Source: Chlorocebus sabaeus (lineage: Eukaryota; Chordata; Mammalia; Primates; Cercopithecidae). From it: a DNA stretch of 64,000 nucleotides. Numbering within the stretch: the stretch's first letter is position 1; the number at the start of each line of letters is the position of its first letter. Under the pieces are notes generated by a model. The model was not told where the DNA came from. It saw nothing but the letters and a program-made list of their open reading frames with translations, and made no database searches. The stretch covers positions 14,606,500 through 14,670,499 of the forward strand of contig NC_132912.1 in assembly GCF_047675955.1 (NCBI RefSeq), in the 5' to 3' direction. This document shows, one piece after another, positions 31,347 to 42,559 of this stretch. A program made the translations under genes and the position numbers.

Positions 31347-32999
31347 CACTTGTTGACCAAGCATCTGGTCCTCACATTTTCTTTGCTACACACAGTTTTT
31401 TTCCAAGTGCAAAGCCACAGGATTTGGCAAAAATCCCAAAGGATGTAGCCACTGGATGTGAGAAAAGAAACTTTAGTTGGGTTAGTCAGGGGATATCGTT
31501 GTCCTGAGTTTGAGAAGGCTCTAACCCAAGGAGCTCCGGAAAGGAAACTGGAAGACAAAGGAAGTGAGAATGGAGACTTTGGGAACACCCAGTACTGCTC
31601 TTAAACCTGGGCAGCCAGGGCCCTACCCTCAGCCCTTAATTGCGCCTTCTCCCCGCCGAGACAGACCTAATGGAGAGAGGGGTTCCAAGGCCAAGGGAAT
31701 ACCCCAATCTCCAAGCTCGTGCCTCTGCTTCTAGCCCCTGGATTTCTCTGATTAAATTGTCTGGTGATCCCCCCCAGGGCTGCCACTGCCCTCATCTCCA
31801 TTCTGTGGTCTGCAGAGTGGCCCGAGGTATCTAAGCGCACCACGGATGAAGAGCACCCAGGGGTGGGTGTGTGCAGGGGAAGTGGATGGAGGCCCTGTGA
31901 TGTGGATGGGGGAGAGACAGGCCATGCTCTGAGCTCTGCCTTGCCTCTTCCAGGAGTTCACCATCGAGGAAGCCTTTAACCACAAGGAGGCCATGGGAGA
32001 ACCCGCCCCATTTCTCTCCCCTTCTTCCCTACTCCATCACCTGCAGGACAACAGGCTGAAACTTCATGTTCTCATTTCATCCTTCTATTCTTTATTGTGT
32101 AACACAAGTGAAAAGTTCCGCGTCTCATTTTGAAAGCAAACTTTACCCTTCTCCTGCGTCCCTGGACTGATTTCTGTTCTTACGAGTTATCAACCCTTGG
32201 TGGAAAGCATAGCACATCCCACCAGGGGCTCTCGTCTCTCGTACTAGTTGCGTGTGAATAATGAAAGTGCTTCATGGCTGGGAGGAGCCCTGTCCCTAGA
32301 GGGGTGAAGCCAGACCTGGATAAGTCACAGCTGAGCCACAGCAACTCGAGTAACTGGAGTTTATATTCCCGTATCCCTCACAACCTTCAGAGGGACAGGG
32401 GGACTCCATGACTTGCTCATATTCTGCAGATATTGCAGAGTAAAACTAGTAACCCAACCCAGATTGCTTCCCAGATGGGAATAAGAGAAAAAGATTTGAA
32501 TAAAATTGCATGGCTAATTCAAGAACCAGATCGAAATAGAATAAAATTAAACTGGAACTAGGATTCGGGAGAAGAAAATAGTATTTTTCATGTGTCTGTG
32601 CCAGAGTCTCAGCAGGGCAGGCTTGAGGTATGATATTTAATTTACGAAGCCACAAAGAATCTGCTAGTTCAAATTTCCTCTACTCCTCACTTTTTGTTCC
32701 AAGTCAGAAGCCACCAAAGCTGGCAGCCATCCCCAGGCAGGTCCACTGGATGCTATGGAGAGAGGGGCCTCTAGTGTTCAGATACTTTTCTATCATCTAG
32801 CAGCACAATCTGCTTTGGTCATTTTCTATTTATCTGTGATTTTTACAATACTGTTCCTCTGAGAAAAACCTCTACTTCAATGTCTAAAACGAGCGGTTTT
32901 CTTTCACTTCTGAGAAAACTTTAAGAAATATAGGAATGGCAACACATAGGCTGTAACAAGATTAAGGAAAGTCTTAAGTAACCAAAAAATATGTGTGAA
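31347..32999. other. Unique DNA
   Basis: 1.65 kb without a recognised repeat. A pyrimidine-rich acceptor-like site (ctctgccttgcctcttccag, ends at 31953) precedes a 59-codon open stretch. It is weak evidence and no exon is annotated. Confidence 0.45.
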
Positions 33000-33172
33000 G
33001 GGCGTGTTAGCGTGCGCCTGTAGTCCCAGCTACTCAGGAGGCTGAGGCAGGGCGATCACTTGAGGAGGAGAGTTCGAGGCTCAAATGAGCTGTGATCACA
33101 CCACTGCACTCCACTCTGGGTGAAAGACCCCATCTCAAAATAAATAAATAAATAAATAAATAAATAAAAAGA
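33000..33172 (+). mobile_element. Alu right-arm fragment with (TAAA)n tail
   Basis: Starts within the 'cgtgttagcgtgcgcctgta' region and keeps the right half only. (TAAA)7 at 33141-33168. Confidence 0.85.
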
Positions 33173-33212
33173 GGTGGGGAGCCTATTAAATCTTCACCCC
33201 TGGAATAGGTGC

Positions 33213-33438
33213 TGTATTAGTCTGTTTTCACACTGCTATAAAGATACTATCCAAGACTGGATAATTCATAAAGGAAAGAGGTTTAATTGACTCTCAGTTC
33301 CACATGGCTGAGGAGGCCTCAGGAATCTTACAATCATGGCAGAAGCTGAAGGAGAAGCAAGCACCTTCTTGACATGGAGGCAGGAGAGAGAAGTGCAAGC
33401 AGAGAAATATCAGACACTTTTTTAAAAAATCAGATCTT
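33213..33438 (-). mobile_element. MSTA/THE1-like LTR, antisense, part 1
   Basis: Starts tgtattagtctgttttcaca and contains 'ggtttaattgactctcagtt' and 'cttacaatcatggcagaagc'. An Alu follows. The LTR resumes at 33765. Confidence 0.87.
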
Positions 33439-33755
33439 GGCCAGGTGCGGTGGCTAATGCCTGTAATCCCAGCACTTTCAGAGGTTGAGGTGGGCAGATC
33501 ACTTGAGGTGAGGAGTTCAAGACCAGCCTGGCCAACAGGGTGAAACCCTGTCTCTACTAAAAATACAAAATAATAATAATAATAATAATAGCTGGGCGTG
33601 ATAGTGCATACCTGTAGTCCCAGCTACTCAGGAGACTGAGGCAGGAGAATCACTTGAACCCAGAGGCAGAGGTTACAGTGAGCCAAGATCGCACCACTGA
33701 GCTCTAGCCTGGCAACAGAGCAAGACTTCATCTCAAAAAACAAAAACAAAAAACC
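33439..33755 (+). mobile_element. Alu (AluS-like)
   Basis: Full-length, with an (AAT)n expansion in the central A-rich linker (33570-33591). 9-bp TSD atcagatct at 33429-33437 and 33756-33764. Confidence 0.96.
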
Positions 33756-33764
33756 ATCAGATCT

Positions 33765-33790
33765 CATGAGAACTCACTCACTATCATGAG
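33765..33790 (-). mobile_element. MSTA/THE1-like LTR, part 2, truncated
   Basis: 'catgagaactcactcactat' continues the LTR, but the remaining ~130 bp of its 5' side are absent. The following text is unrelated. Confidence 0.75.
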
Positions 33791-34215
33791 GCCTGACCTC
33801 TGCAAGCTCTACTGTAACTGGCTCATCCCATCTGACCAGAGTCCAGCTAAGGAGACTGGGGTCTCTCTTGAAGGCAAATGAGAACCATGGAACTAGGGAG
33901 GACCAAGACAGGATGTCCTTAGGATCCCCCACAGGGAGATCAAGAGACTTTTTTTTTCAGGACTTTGGAGGACAAGACAAGAAATAAGGTGATAAGATTT
34001 TCGTTTTTTAAATACTAACAGATGATTGTACGAAAGATGGACTGAAGGGGCACAGCAGACTTCTTTGTATAATTGCAATCACACACCACTGAGAGACTCT
34101 TGAATTCGATTTGGGGGAACTGTATCAACCAGAAAAGACCTGGAGTATTGTTTTGGTTATCATTCTTCCCGTTACTCTCTAGAATTAATGATAATAGTAT
34201 TAACCATCAAATCAC
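33791..34215. other. Unique DNA
   Basis: Nothing recognised. Confidence 0.4.
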
Positions 34216-34412
34216 GAATATTTATTGTGAATGTAGAATATGCAAGGCCTGGTTCTAAGAGACTTACATGGAAACCATGATGAGAGAGACTCCCCATTTA
34301 GCGATAAAGAAATCAAAGCTCCCAGAAGCTAGGTAATTAGCCAGAGTTCATGTAGCTACTCAGTAGGGGATCTCAGATTTTTCAGACCCTCAAGCCCAGT
34401 TTTTTAACCCTA
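34216..34412 (-). mobile_element. MIR, antisense
   Basis: 'aatatttattgtgaatgtag', 'caaggcctggttctaagaga', 'ccatttagcgataaagaaat' and 'aggtaattagccagagttca' follow reverse MIR order. Confidence 0.8.
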
Positions 34413-34660
34413 TATTATCTTCCATTTTCTTACTATTAATCAGGGCCCCTTGTTGATGATGAACACTCTTGCTAGAATGCAGGCCACTGTGTTGTCTAAG
34501 AGATTATACTACTGGGCACGGGGCCCGAGGAAGAGTCAGGTGATGTCTTTGTTGTCAACATGTTCAATGAAATCTGGAAAGTGTTCAGTGTTAACCGGAC
34601 AGTGTTATCTGTCTCATAATATGCTGAGCATGGATCAGAAGAACATAAAAAGACAACTTC
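34413..34660. other. Unique DNA
   Basis: Short stretch with no recognised repeat. Its last 14 bases (34647-34660) are the left TSD of the AluY. Confidence 0.4.
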
Positions 34661-34923
34661 CCAGCACTTTGGGAGGCCGAGGCAGGCGGATCACAAGGTC
34701 AGGAGATCGAGACCATCCTGGCTAACACGGTGAAACCCCGTCTCTACCGAAAATACAAAAAATTAGCCAGGCGTGGTGGCGGGCGTCTGTAGTCCCAGCT
34801 ACTCGGGAGGCTGAGGCAGGAGAATGGCGTGAACCCAGGAGACGGAGCTTGCAGTGAGCCGAGATGGTGCCACTGCGCTCCAGCCTGGGCCACACAGCGA
34901 GACTCCATCTCAAAAAAAAAAAA
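34661..34923 (+). mobile_element. AluY, 5'-truncated
   Basis: AluY-type bases (gagatcgagaccatcctggc; ggcgtgaacccagg) with low divergence. It begins at ccagcactttggg, so ~34 bases are missing, yet a 14-bp TSD aaaaagacaacttc lies at 34647-34660 and 34924-34937. This is the youngest Alu in the window. Confidence 0.96.
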
Positions 34924-34937
34924 AAAAAGACAACTTC

Positions 34938-36221
34938 AAGGCCAAATGGAGACAAAACTTACAAGATCCCTCCTACCCTCCCCAATTATCCTATCAGTGA
35001 TCCTCTTTGTGATCAGAGCATCCGGTTTGGGTGTCAGCAGGAGGCGCTAAACCAGGGGGAATAATGAAAGGGTCAAAGAGAGAAGGAATTGTTCTTCAAC
35101 ACAGCTTTCATGAGAAGTTCCCTTTGAGCTAGTCTTCAGCCATATCCATAATCTGCTCCAACATGGCAGCTGGTGTGAGGAGTTCTGTAAAACATCCTAG
35201 TCATTCTGGAAGCCAGGGAAGTCTCTGGCTTCTTGACAATAACTCAGGACTCTGAATTACTAATGGAAAAAGGAGGAATTCTGGGAGTAATAAGCAGAAC
35301 ATTCATTAAGTCTGCCCGTGGGTAACAGCTTCGCTTTAGAATTGGAAGCCTCTCAAAGTCCTGAAATGCTCCTCAAGAGCTGACAACGTCCAGGGCAATT
35401 GGGGCAACACCAAAGCACTTTGCGGCCGTTCTCCAGAAGTCAAATGGCAAAGTGAGAACAGATTCTTGCCCTGCTTACTAAGTATTCTAGATAGAAGACC
35501 TTGTCGTGAGACCCGTGAGCACAGTTCTATTGCTGTGACACTCTGTTACTTCCCAACAAAACAAGTTCTTCTCTTTTTTCTTCTTTTCTCCTCTCTGTCT
35601 TTTCTGTTACCTCATTCCTTCCTCACAAGCTTTTTTTCTGGGGGAGTTGGGGGGCCTTATGCATCTTCCCTGGAGGAATTCCAGTACCAGTAGTACCAGC
35701 ATGCTGATCACCCGCAACGCTAGCAAGATGGCTAACCCTTGGCGTTGCCCAAATTCTGTTTCAGAAGGTCAGCCTTCGTATGCTGGTGCGCTCAGCCCGC
35801 CTTGGAACCTTCTTTCCCACTTTAACGCTCCTTGGTACTTAAATTCTCTGTGGAGCAATTCTTTCCACCTTGAGCAGTTCGTTTCTACTTGATAGGCAGC
35901 TGGAGGTAGTCAAAGCAGAGCTGAAATGATCATTTACTATTGTAAAGCTCCCTTCATCCATACACTTACCATTCATCACACTGGAAAATAACAGAATGGC
36001 AAAGAGTGATTGCTGGTATTAATAGAATCATGTCAGCCGAGGACACAGCCAACCAAACACAGCCATTGGGAACTATGGTATCGCCTTATTATCTCTGAAG
36101 GATTGTCCAGCTGGTAGATTGGAGCAATGTGCTCATAAACAAAAGCCTGTACTCAGAGAGGCACTGCAGACACCAAGAAGCCTGACCACTGACCACAAGG
36201 CTTTGCCTTCTGACATGCTGA
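34938..36221. other. Unique DNA with a CTCF-like motif
   Basis: 1.28 kb without a recognised repeat. A CTCF-core match at 35034-35049 is listed separately. A T/C-rich block lies at 35565-35640. The 81-codon frame at 35647-35892 has no domain signature. Confidence 0.45.
35034..35049 (+). promoter_or_regulatory. Candidate CTCF site (plus)
   Basis: tcagcaggaggcgcta matches the CTCF core (CCASYAGRKGGCRS) with a T at position 1 and one internal mismatch (A at the K position). It lies in unique DNA 110 bp after an AluY. Confidence 0.5.
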
Positions 36222-36229
36222 CATCTCCA

Positions 36230-36857
36230 ATTTTTTTTTTTTTTTTTTTTGCGACAGAATCTCACTCTACTGCCCAGGCTGGAGTGCAATGTCGTGATCT
36301 CAGATCACTGCAACCTCCGCCTCCCAGGTTCAAAGGATTCTCATGCCTCGGCCTCCCAAGTAGCTGGGATTACAGGTGTACCCCACCATGCCTGGCTAAT
36401 TTTTTTTTTTTTTTTTTTTTTTAGTTTTTTTTTTTTTTTTCCTCTGAGGCAGAGTCTTGCTCTGTCGCCCAGGCTGGAGTACAGTGGCACAATCTCAGCT
36501 CACCGTCATCTCTGCCTCCTGGGTTCAAGCAATTCTCCTGCCTCAGCCTCCTGAGTAGCTGGGATTACAGGCGTGCACTACACCATACCCAGCTGATTTT
36601 TGTATTTTTAATAGAGACAGCATTTCACCATCTTAGCCAGGCTGGTCTCTGAACTCCCGACCTCAGGTGATCCGCCCACCTCGGCCTCCCAAAGTGTTGG
36701 GATTACAGGCGTGAGCCACCATGCCAAGCCTATTTTTAGTAGAGACGGAGTTTCACTATGTTGGCCAGGCTAGTCTCTAACTCCTGACCTCAAGTGATCT
36801 GCCTGCCTCAGCCTCCCAAAGTGCTGGGAATACAGGTGTGAGCCACCATGCTCGACC
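36230..36857 (-). mobile_element. Alu, antisense, split by another Alu
   Basis: Host Alu: right monomer at 36230-36400, left monomer at 36730-36857. 8-bp TSD catctcca at 36222-36229 and 36858-36865. A second Alu sits in its central A-rich linker. Confidence 0.95.
36400..36729 (-). mobile_element. Alu nested inside an Alu, antisense
   Basis: A complete antisense Alu, T-rich head then tgaggcagagtcttgctctg to 'ccaccatgccaagcc', inserted in the T/A linker of the host Alu. The exact left border is hidden in the T-run. Confidence 0.93.
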
Positions 36858-37101
36858 CATCTCCAGGTTTTTTAGAGGGCTGATTTGTTAACTAGAAGGT
36901 TGATTGAGTGCCATGTGATAAAATGCAAGGTATTTTTAATTCAGTCGTGAACATCTATTAAAATTGCAAGAAAATTGTTTTGTGAATCCAGCACTAAAGA
37001 AGGGGAAGGGAAGAATGTGGTTAACTCAGCTTAACTAGTTACCCGTCTTAGCGATCACAGATGATAAATGAAAAGGGAATCAAGTTCATACATCCAGCAA
37101 A

Positions 37102-37386
37102 TTTTTTAAAGAGACAGAGTCTTGCTCTGTTGCCCAGGCTGGAGTGCAGTGGTGTGATCACAGCTCACAGCAGCCTCAACTTCTAGCCTCAAGCGATCCT
37201 CCCACCTCAGCCTCCAAGTAGCTACGACTGCAGGTGCATGCCACCACACCCAGACAACTTTTATTTTTTTACTTTTTGTAGAGACAGAGCCTCACTATGT
37301 TGCCCAGGCTGGTCTCAAACTGCTGGGCTCAAGCATTGGCCTCCCAAAGCCCTGGGGTTACAGGCATGAGCCACCATGCCCAGCCA
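37102..37386 (-). mobile_element. AluJ, antisense
   Basis: Antisense, AluJ-type bases. TSD catccagcaaa (37091-37101)/cattcagcaaa (37387-37397). Confidence 0.95.
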
Positions 37387-37840
37387 CATTCAGCAAACAT
37401 TGATCGAGGGCTTCTGCATGCCAAATGTTGTTCTAGGTGCTGAGGAGAAAGGAGTTACCGAACAAAGCCCCTGCCTGCCCTCTTGGAGTTTATTGACATT
37501 GAGGGGAAAGACAAAAAGAAAATATATAAATATGTAATACAATGTCAAGGAGTGACAAGTGCCAAGAAAAAAAATAATAAAGCAAGGAAAGTAAGCGTGC
37601 GTAATGGTGGGAAGATGAGACACAGGAATGGTCCCTCTCAGGAGGGGACATGTGAGCAGAGACCTGAGTGAAGCGAGGAGATGAGCTGTGTGAGTACCTG
37701 GGGGAGGAGCCAGCCCTGCAGTGGGAAGGGCCGTGCAAAGGCCCCGGGGCAGCATGCTTGGCATGCTTAAAGGAATGGGCTTGGTTTCTTAACAAACATG
37801 TGGTAGCAGACGTGGTGCAGCCAGATGAGTGCTTTACCCT
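37387..37840 (-). mobile_element. L2, antisense
   Basis: 'cattcagcaaacattgatcg', 'gttgttctaggtgctgagga', 'ctcttggagtttattgacat' and 'gcagagacctgagtgaagcg' are collinear with the reverse-complement L2 3' region. Frames at 37390-37948 are shadows. Confidence 0.83.
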
Positions 37841-38499
37841 CCAAGTAATGAGAGTGCACATATTATAATGAGGCTGCCGCTTTTGGAATCCCCCTTTTAG
37901 AATCAACCTTAAATTGCTATTCACATCTCCCTCTTCCCCAACTCCCACTCAAATAACCAAAGATCATAAAAAGAAACAAAAATAAATAATGCCGGGAAAT
38001 AGCAGAGAAGGCCATCAGCAGGCCAGAAAATTTGAGAAAATGTTGGATAGTGTGAGGTAGATGGGATCAAATTGACAGAAAAATTGATCAGGGCTGGCTG
38101 ACTGGTAATTCAGAGTCGGCCAGGGAGGCTCGCTGAGACACGAAAGAACTTCCCCGACAGAGTCCTGAGGAACCCCCGACTCAGCCCTGACTGGAGGTCA
38201 GAGTGAGCCAAAGACACATTTAGAAAGGGATCAACAGGAAAAACGACTCTAATTGCACAGGTGGCCAGTCCACGTCCTCGGCTGCAGGTGGGGTGGAGGT
38301 AAAAGGTCTTGTCCTAATGTCAGTGGTGGGTGGGGAAGTAAGAGAAGGTGGTACCCTGGCTAGCCTGTGTGTGCCACCGCAAATGGAAAAGAGAACATGA
38401 TTTGTAACAGCTTAGCATCTGTGTTCATTTGGTGAACGCTGATTACATGAATTGGGTCACTCTTGTCATGCCCAACTCAGAGTTGAGAAGCCAGGGCGT
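37841..38499. other. Unique DNA
   Basis: Nothing recognised. Confidence 0.4.
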
Positions 38500-38885
38500 G
38501 GGGAATGCCCTCTTGACACATAACATAAAGGGTTGCTCCAAGAATGTCATTCTCTGCAGGCTCAGCTGCTGAAACTGCCTGCTGGGTCCTATTAAAACCA
38601 ATTGTTTCTAATGGCTACGAAACAACCTGCTGGGACTCTGAAACTAGTTGTACCTGCTGCCACCACTTGCCAATCAGAAAGTTCCAGCTACCCAAAACTT
38701 TACTAGTGCCAGTGAACGTCCTTGAAGGACAATACATGACATCTCTCTCTTTTTTAAAAAAATAAAAAACCTCTAACTTTCTCTTAGTTCTTTGGACATA
38801 CCAGAGACCCCCTGGTCTATATGTATGCCCCAAATTTCAATCTTTGCTTCCCCAATAAAATGTCTTAAATGTGGAGAATCATCTC
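38500..38885 (+). mobile_element. LTR-like element with poly-A signal, family unresolved
   Basis: Layout resembles a solo LTR: 'aaacaacctgctgggactct', 'cttgccaatcagaaagttcc' (CCAAT-type box), an A/T run, then 'tatgtatgccccaaatttca' and an AATAAA signal at 38854-38859. Family and borders not fixed. Confidence 0.4.
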
Positions 38886-39589
38886 TATATTTTATTTGAC
38901 TTTGACCATTTCTTCCCTATTTCCTACCCCTAACCACATCCAGAAGATCTCAAGTAGATAGATGGGATGGGGATGAAACAGGTTTCGTCATCTTCCTGAG
39001 TCCGCCATCCAGGGAGCAGCCAACTGCCCTCCAAACTGCGTTGGGTAAAAGGGAGCTTGTCCCCAAAGAAATCCCTGTCTTCACCCTAGTCACACAAACA
39101 CCAGCCGCCAGTCTGTCCCCAGGCCACTTGCTCCTACAGGAAGCCCCATGCAGCCTTCTCCCGCTCCCTCAGCAGACCCAGAACCACCCTGTCATTCAGT
39201 AGGAGAATCTGTCTTTGTCCTGGTAGCTCTAATGGTGCCAACTCCTTTTATGTTTTCTATTTGTATTTTCTTCGTGTTTTTCTTTTCCTTTCCTAACATA
39301 TATGGGGTTCATTACATTTTTCATTGTTCTTTTCCATATTCATTGTGAAGTTCTACATCCTATTTCTATTCTACTAGAATTTTACTAAATTTTTAGCTAA
39401 CTTAATTCAACAGTATATTTTTGCATCATTAATAATTAAATAATATGTATAATCCCCCCTTTCAACAAGTCTAACAAGATGAAGTGTTAGCAACCTTTTG
39501 TATCCCCTCCTCTTAATGGCTCCTTGAATTTAATTCCAAGATTATAATTATTATTATGGGGCTTATTTTATTTTGCATTGTATACCTTT
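38886..39589. other. Unique, AT-rich DNA
   Basis: Nothing recognised. Confidence 0.4.
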
Positions 39590-40530
39590 TTTATGTTCTA
39601 GTAGAATTTATGCTTTTTAGCAGTTTTAGGAACACAGTAAAATTGAGCAGAAAGTACAGAAAATTCCCATATACCCCCATCCCCACATATACACAGCTTT
39701 CTTCATCATCAACATCCTGCACCAAAATGGTACGTTTGTTATCATCGATGAACTTACGTTAACACGTCATTATCATCCAAAGTCCATAGATTACATCGGG
39801 GATCACTTTTGTCGTTGTACATTCTGTGACTTTTGATAAATGTATAATGACATATATCTACCCTTACAGCATCGTACAAAATAGTTTCACTGCCTCCAAA
39901 TCTTCTATGTTCCACCTGTTTATCCTTCCTTTTCCCCAACCCCTGGCAACCACTGATCTATTTACTCTCTTCTATAGTTTTGCCTTTTCCTGAATGTAGT
40001 ATAGTTGGAGTCACACACCTTTCCAGATAGGCTTTTTCACTTAGTAATATATATTTGAGGTTCCACCATGCCTTTGTTGGCTTGATAGCACCTTTGCTTT
40101 TCATCACTGAATAATATTCCATTGACTGGACATACCACAGGTTATCCATTCATTTATGGAAGAACATCTTGGTTGCTTGCAAACTTTGTCAATGATTAAG
40201 AAAGCTGCCAGAAACATCTGCATTGGTTTTTGTGTGGACATAAGCTTTCAGTTCCTTTGGGTAAATACCAAGGAGCGTGAATGCTGGATCATATAGTAAG
40301 AGTATGTTTCATTTTGTAAGAAACTGCCAAACTGTCTTCCTAAGTGGTTGTGCCATTTTTGCATTCCTCCAGCATGAGTGGGAATTGCCGTTGTTCCACA
40401 TCTTCACCAGCATTTGGCGTTAGTGTTTTGGATTCTGGCCATTTTAATAGGTATGCAATAGTATTTCATTTTTTGAATTTATAATTCCCTAATGACATAT
40501 ACTGCTTACTCTTTCAAATATTTTTAAAAT
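39590..40530 (-). mobile_element. L1MB/L1MC-like, antisense 3' end
   Basis: 'cagttttaggaacacagtaa', 'aattcccatatacccccatc', 'aatattccattgactggaca', 'tttcagttcctttgggtaaa' and 'aataccaaggagcgtgaatg' are an uninterrupted reverse-complement run from the 3' UTR into ORF2. Confidence 0.93.
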
Positions 40531-40627
40531 GTGTTAAACCTCGCAAACTATATTATCAACAGCATTTAAATGTGTTAATGGTTTTATTGCTTACTGTATA
40601 ATATAGCATTTATTTCCCTTTTAAAAG

Positions 40628-40745
40628 TTTATTCCTTTGTTCCACAAACATCGACTGAGTGTCTGGTGTGTGCCCTGCAGGAAAGTCTACAGTTACAAAC
40701 TGAAAAAACCTCTGTCCTCATGGAGCTTTCCTCCCCATAAAAGCT
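40628..40745 (-). mobile_element. L2 3' fragment, antisense
   Basis: 'ttccacaaacatcgactgag' and 'cctctgtcctcatggagctt' follow the reverse L2 end. Confidence 0.6.
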
Positions 40746-40859
40746 ACAAATTATTTTGTGTTTGGCTAAAGTATACCCTTACGTACTTTGTTTGCGGAAT
40801 GTTTTTGTTTGGTTGTTGCTGCTGTTCTTCCTGAAACACTCTATTTTAGAAGGAAGCAT

Positions 40860-41030
40860 AGCTCATCCCCTGGACGCCTCTAGGTCTTCGCTCAAATGTC
40901 ACCTTCTCAGTGAGCACTTCCATGGTCACACCATTTAAAACTGCATCCTCCTCCCCACAGTGCTCCCCGTTTCATCTCCTCCATAATATTTCTAACACAC
41001 AACACATCATATTTCATGTAAGACATCAAT
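40860..41030 (+). mobile_element. L2 fragment
   Basis: 'tcttcgctcaaatgtcacct' then tctcagtgagcacttccatggtcacacc is the L2 'cagctcaaatgtcacctcctcagagagg' region. Confidence 0.75.
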
Positions 41031-41106
41031 TTCGACGCACAGTATTACGTTTCATGTCAACAAAAGAGAAGGGCTGCCAACTGAGTCACGGCCTTGACAT
41101 TAGGTC

Positions 41107-41575
41107 ACACTGATGCAGGGCAGCTGAGCCCCACCATGGAGCTTAGCCCACAAGGCTTCTTGGCTTTGCCCAGGAAAGAATTCAAGGGCAAGCCAAAAGT
41201 AAAAGAAAACAGTGTTAGTGTTACAGCTCTATGACTGCCCCTGAAGAGCAGGGCTACCCAGCAGGCAGAGAGTAGCAGCTCAGGGCAGGGCAATTTTGCA
41301 GTCATATTTATACCCACATTTAGCTGCATGCAGATTAAGGAGTGGTTTATGCAGGGGAGGGGTAGTAGCTTTTGGATCATTGGGTGCCATGGAAAGGGGC
41401 AGTAACGCCTGAGTGTTGCCATGGCAACAGTAAATTGACCTGGCACACCGGTGGCTGGGTCTGATTGAAAGCTGCTTTCACCCTGGCCCTGTTTTAGCTA
41501 GTCCTCTGTCTAATCTAGTGTCTGAGCTCCACCTCTGGAGGTGAGTCCTACCTCTTACCTCAACACCTCACCAAT
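41107..41575 (-). mobile_element. ERV LTR-like element, antisense
   Basis: 'atggagcttagcccacaagg', 'ttggctttgcccaggaaaga', 'attcaagggcaagccaaaag' and 'gttgccatggcaacagtaaa' recall a class I ERV LTR read in reverse. No internal retroviral sequence seen. The minus frame at 41105-41446 is not a gene. Confidence 0.5.
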
Positions 41576-41682
41576 TTTTTTACTAATTTTGAGATTTTAA
41601 GAGACTTCTCCTGCCTTGAAAACCTTTGCTTGTGATAGGCAGTCCTTTTGCAAACATAGCTCAGTAATAAGACATGACACAG

Positions 41683-41766
41683 CTTCACCCTCTTGCGGGT
41701 ATCTTCTTTTCTTACGGTGTCAAAACATGACTGGTTGTCTACAAGGAAACACAGAATTGTGGTCAC
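41683..41766 (-). repeat. Inverted-repeat module, arm 1
   Basis: The reverse complement aligns with 42225-42308 at about 80% identity, sharing the 19-base run tgaccacaattctgtgttt. Both arms translate into similar peptides (TTILCFLVDNQSCFDT on minus; TTILCFLINSQSCFNT on plus). Family unknown. Confidence 0.85.
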
Positions 41767-42224
41767 TCTCCCAAAGATGTATATTTGCTTTTGGGTTTCC
41801 ATGCCTCTCCACGTACATAACAACTTTTTGTTTCAACGCCAGATCATCATGGAATCTTTCTGAAGACATTTGAATGGCAAACTAAATCCTTTACGCATAC
41901 TACCGACAAAGAGCCCAAATGACTTGAAGCAGGAATACTATGAGCAGCTTTTCTCAGGTTTGCACCTTCGGGACAAATGGCAATTCCTTAAAGGCAGCTG
42001 CCTGGCCAGCAGCAATGGTAAGATGCCAGCAGTCATAGAATACACCCCAGTTTCAGAGTTGCTCATGTGAAACATCTTGCTTCCAAGAATCAACAAAATA
42101 TAGTAACGTACTCACTTGGTCTATTATCTAGCTGCCCTCTGTGATGACAGTAAACTTGGTGTATCTGCTGATACCTCACCAGTGCCTATAACAGGACTTG
42201 GCCTACAGTACCGAGAACTGGAGA
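41767..42224. other. Unassigned DNA between the inverted arms
   Basis: No known family is recognised. A 66-codon frame lies at 41870-42070. Confidence 0.35.
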
Positions 42225-42308
42225 ATGACCACAATTCTGTGTTTTCTGATAAACAGCCAGTCATGTTTTAACACTGGAAGAAAAGAAGAGACCTCCAACC
42301 AAGTGAAA
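42225..42308 (+). repeat. Inverted-repeat module, arm 2
   Basis: Partner of 41683-41766, immediately before the GGAA tract. Confidence 0.85.
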
Positions 42309-42461
42309 GGAGGAAGGAGGGAAGGAAGGAAGGAAGGAAGGAAGGAAGGAAGGAAGGAAGGAAGGAAGGAAGGAAGGAAGGAAGAGAGGGAGGGAGGGAG
42401 GGAGGGAGGGAGGGAGGGAGGGGAGGAGGGGGGGGAGGGAGGGGAGGAGGGAGGGAGGGGA
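42308..42461 (+). repeat. GGAA microsatellite and GGGA tract
   Basis: About 16 uninterrupted GGAA units (42320-42384), then GGGA/GGA/G-rich repeats to 42461. The open frames over it are repeat artefacts. Confidence 0.97.
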
Positions 42462-42464
42462 AGG

Positions 42465-42520
42465 TTTACTACCTAAGCACAGTAAGAAGTCCACTCGCTG
42501 ATGCAGTTGGATCTTGGTGT
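42465..42520. repeat. Duplicated module, copy 1
   Basis: cagtaagaagtccact and the bases around it recur at 43333-43388 (about 80% identity), each just after a purine tract. Read on the minus strand, gtggacttcttactgtgcttaggtagtaaacc resembles an LTR polyadenylation region. That would make both copies LTR-derived. Confidence 0.7.
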
Positions 42521-42559
42521 CCCTGCTTCACCTTTTGATGAACAGGGTCTAACTTGAAT

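Noticed and set aside
42308..42476. Gly/Glu/Lys-rich and Pro/Ser/Leu-rich frames
   Set aside because: Direct translations of the GGAA/GGGA repeat.
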